Below, in pieces: positions 62,005 to 64,000 of a stretch of 64,000 nt of DNA. This DNA is from Deltaproteobacteria bacterium (GTDB lineage: Bacteria; Desulfobacterota; Desulfobacteria; Desulfobacterales; Desulfosarcinaceae): the NCBI GenBank assembly GCA_021824175.1, contig JAKALP010000003.1, positions 248,001 through 312,000 on the forward strand, given 5' to 3'. Both the position numbers and the translations under genes were made by a program. The notes beneath the pieces were generated by a model. The model saw nothing but the letters and a program-made list of their open reading frames with translations, was not told the DNA's origin and did not search any database. The first letter of the stretch is position 1; each line of letters starts with the position of its first letter.

Positions 62005-63954
62005 GTGTTAAACAACGCGCCCAACAGCAACCATGGAACTCCGCCTGAGTCGGGCGTCGGGCCCAACCAATCCCAAATATTGATTGCCGATGATGATCCC
62101 GGTGCTTGCAAAGCCTACCAGCGGATGCTGGAGCTGGAAGGCCACCGCGTGCTGGCGGCCAGTGATTTTGCCGCTGCGGCCGCACAGCTCCAATCTCAAA
62201 CCTTTGATGTGGTCCTATGCGATATTGTCCTGGGCGATGATGACGGCATCTCCTTGCTGGCCCACATCCAGCAACAGAACACCGGCACCCCGGTCATCCT
62301 CATCACCGGCCAGCCCACCGTGGAAACCGCCACCGCTGCGGTACGCATGGGCGCCTATGATTACCTCTCCAAGCCCATTCCCAGGGATCGCCTGTGTCAC
62401 ACGGTGTCCAAGGCCATTGAGTTCAACCACCTTACGGCCGCCAAAAAGCGCATCGAAGCCGAAAACCTCAGATACCAGCGCAACCTGGAAGCCCTGGTGA
62501 CGGCCCGCACCGAAAAGCTGGTCCAGAGCAAGCACCGTTTCCAGCTCCTGTTTGAGAACTCCATGGATGCCATCTTCATCGCCTCACGGGAGGGGCGTTT
62601 CGTGGAGCTTAACCGTGCCGCCGTCCAGTTGTTTGGCTACCGCCGGGATGAACTGGAGCAGATGGACCCGGCCGCCTTGTGCACGGACAAACATGTCTTT
62701 GAACGCTTCCAGCGTGAAATGCGCACCAAAGGCTTTATCAAAGATTTCGCCATCAAATTTGTAAGACAGGACAGGTCGATTATCGATGCCCTGCTTTCCG
62801 CCAACCTATTGGACCCCATCGAAGGCGACGTTGCTGGGTATCAAGGCATTGTGCGCGACATTACCCCCCAGAAGCAGGCCGAAGAAAAAATCCGGGCACA
62901 GAACACCTTTCTCACCAACGTGATTGAGTCCTTGGCCCATCCCTTTATGGTGATCGATGCCGCCGACTATTCGGTTAAAATCGCCAATGCAGCGGCCCGG
63001 CGCAAGCAGCGCGGCCAGGGTGAGACCTGCTACGCCCTCAATCAGGGTTTGGCGCAGCCGTGCGGCCAGACCGGGCGCCGATGCGCCGTGGATGAGGTGG
63101 TGCGCACCCACCGGCCGGCCCACATGGAGTATCAATATGTGGATGAGGACGGCATCGAAACCGAGTACGAAGATGTGCACGCCTTTCCGCTTTTCAGCGA
63201 TGACGGCCATGTGCGCCAGGTGATCCAATACCGGCTGGATATCACTCACCGCAAACGGCTGGAAGCCGTCGCCGAAGCAGCCAACCTCATGGAGAACCTG
63301 GGCTTTATCTTCTCCGGCATTCGCCATGAAATCGGCAACCCCATCAACTCCATCAAAATGGCGCTCACGATCCTCGCCAAGCATCTGCACAGCTATCCGC
63401 CGGAGACCGTCAAAGAGTTCGTGGACCGGGCCATGGGCGAAATCGGCCGGGTGGAGTATTTGCTCAAAGCCCTGAAGAATTTCAGCATGTATGACCGGCC
63501 TGAAATCGAACCCGTGGACATGGAGAAATTCATGACCCATTTCCTGGCCCTGGTGGAGAACGATTTCATGCAGAAGGGTATCCGGATCGAACTGCGGGCC
63601 GCCAAAAAGCGCTTGGCCGCCCTGGCCGACCAGCGCATCCTGCATCAAGTCATGCTCAATCTGCTGACCAATGCCGCCGATGCCCTGGACAAACAGGAAG
63701 CCCCGCGTATCGAGATCGCCCTCAATGCCCTGGGCGCCTATGTTCAGGTTCAGATCATGGATAACGGCCACGGCATGTCGGGCGAGGAGCTGCGCAACCT
63801 CTTCCGGCCGTTTTATACTTCCAAGGCCCACGGCACGGGTCTGGGCCTGGTCATCGTCAAAAAAATGTTGGCCCAGATGAATGGTTCTATCGCGGTTAAA
63901 TCCCAACGCGACCTTGGCACCACGATCACGATGATGCTGCCCCATGAAAAATAA
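62005..63954 (+). CDS. Hybrid receiver-PAS-PAS histidine kinase
   Basis: 649 residues from a GTG start at 62005 (GAGG upstream). A receiver domain (about 24-140) has the acidic pair D29/D30, phospho-acceptor D73 and LSKPI. A first PAS (about 175-295) contains FENSMDAIFIASREGRFVEL. A second PAS (about 300-420) has a cysteine set (ETCYALNQGLAQPCGQ and RRCAVDEV) found in PAS domains of anaerobic sulfate reducers; it may bind metal or act as a redox switch. The kinase part has H441 in GIRHEIGNPINSI and the ATPase boxes (NLLTNAADALD, DNGHGMSG, GTGLGLVIVKKML). It overlaps the next receiver gene by 11 bp. Confidence 0.9.
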   Translation: MLNNAPNSNHGTPPESGVGPNQSQILIADDDPGACKAYQRMLELEGHRVLAASDFAAAAAQLQSQTFDVVLCDIVLGDDDGISLLAHIQQQNTGTPVILITGQPTVETATAAVRMGAYDYLSKPIPRDRLCHTVSKAIEFNHLTAAKKRIEAENLRYQRNLEALVTARTEKLVQSKHRFQLLFENSMDAIFIASREGRFVELNRAAVQLFGYRRDELEQMDPAALCTDKHVFERFQREMRTKGFIKDFAIKFVRQDRSIIDALLSANLLDPIEGDVAGYQGIVRDITPQKQAEEKIRAQNTFLTNVIESLAHPFMVIDAADYSVKIANAAARRKQRGQGETCYALNQGLAQPCGQTGRRCAVDEVVRTHRPAHMEYQYVDEDGIETEYEDVHAFPLFSDDGHVRQVIQYRLDITHRKRLEAVAEAANLMENLGFIFSGIRHEIGNPINSIKMALTILAKHLHSYPPETVKEFVDRAMGEIGRVEYLLKALKNFSMYDRPEIEPVDMEKFMTHFLALVENDFMQKGIRIELRAAKKRLAALADQRILHQVMLNLLTNAADALDKQEAPRIEIALNALGAYVQVQIMDNGHGMSGEELRNLFRPFYTSKAHGTGLGLVIVKKMLAQMNGSIAVKSQRDLGTTITMMLPHEK

Positions 63955-64000
63955 GACCACGCCATCCACCCACGCCCGCACCCTGCTGATCATCGACGAT
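63944..64000 (+). CDS. Response regulator (partial, N-terminus only)
   Basis: ATG 63944 overlaps the kinase stop by 11 bp. The visible 19 codons read MKNKTTPSTHARTLLIIDD, ending in the hydrophobic strand and acidic pair that open a receiver domain. The remainder is beyond the window. It is likely the cognate regulator of the kinase upstream. Confidence 0.75.
   Translation, partial: MKNKTTPSTHARTLLIIDD

Overview
The window looks like a chromosome segment of a sulfate-reducing bacterium of the Desulfobacterota (the former Deltaproteobacteria). The strongest evidence is a dsrA-dsrB-dsrD-dsrN cluster: the reductive-type dissimilatory sulfite reductase, its small partner DsrD, and a CbiA-type amidase thought to make the amidated siroheme. 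A full Complex I (nuo) cluster, several membrane or cysteine-rich-PAS sensor kinases and Gram-negative efflux pumps fit this. No tRNA, rRNA, CRISPR array, prophage or insertion sequence was recognised.

Layout. 1-5 kb: end of a membrane protein, a 32-codon peptide gene coupled to an Old Yellow Enzyme/dienoyl-CoA-reductase-like flavoprotein, a membrane histidine kinase and a small unknown. 5.5-11.4 kb (minus): a CheX-CheX-SpoA fusion, then dsrN, dsrD, dsrB and dsrA. 11.6-18.4 kb: an unknown protein, a C39-like peptidase/TPR lipoprotein with its PA2779-type partner, a YdcF/ElyC-type protein, a degenerate receiver-PilZ protein, a TPR protein and an aminotransferase. 18.6-31.2 kb (plus): a TetR regulator, MacA, MacB split into ATPase and permease, one NodT-type outer-membrane factor, and an RND adaptor and pump, then a beta-propeller lipoprotein. 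31.2-38.2 kb (minus): a secreted protein that looks like two phage tail-tube (gp19-like) domains, an OsmC protein, a metallo-beta-lactamase, an esterase lipoprotein, a LOG-family protein and a second beta-propeller lipoprotein. 38.8-41.0 kb: a tandem duplication of a secreted chalcone-isomerase-like gene with its flanks. 41.0-57.1 kb (minus): nuoA-[CBS]-B-CD-E-F-G-H-[higB remnant, higA]-I-J-K-L-M-N. 57.6-64 kb: a tandem DUF3237-like secreted protein, an NhaD-like antiporter, a PhoU-like protein, a small eight-cysteine protein, a receiver-PAS-kinase and the start of another response regulator.

How it fits together. DsrAB reduces sulfite, Complex I couples electron flow to proton translocation, and NhaD-like and DUF47/PhoU-like proteins suggest ion and phosphate balance. 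The MacAB and RND pumps appear to share one outer-membrane channel gene under a TetR regulator that has its own inverted-repeat operator.

The intergenic DNA is unusually rich in structured repeats. At least four families of long inverted repeats occur. There is also an 8-nt periodic G-rich array that sits just 3' of five stop codons, always G-rich on the coding strand, and that matches the G-quadruplex pattern at several sites. The nuo operon is broken by several of these repeats and by a toxin-antitoxin remnant in which only the last codons of HigB survive in front of an intact HigA-type gene.
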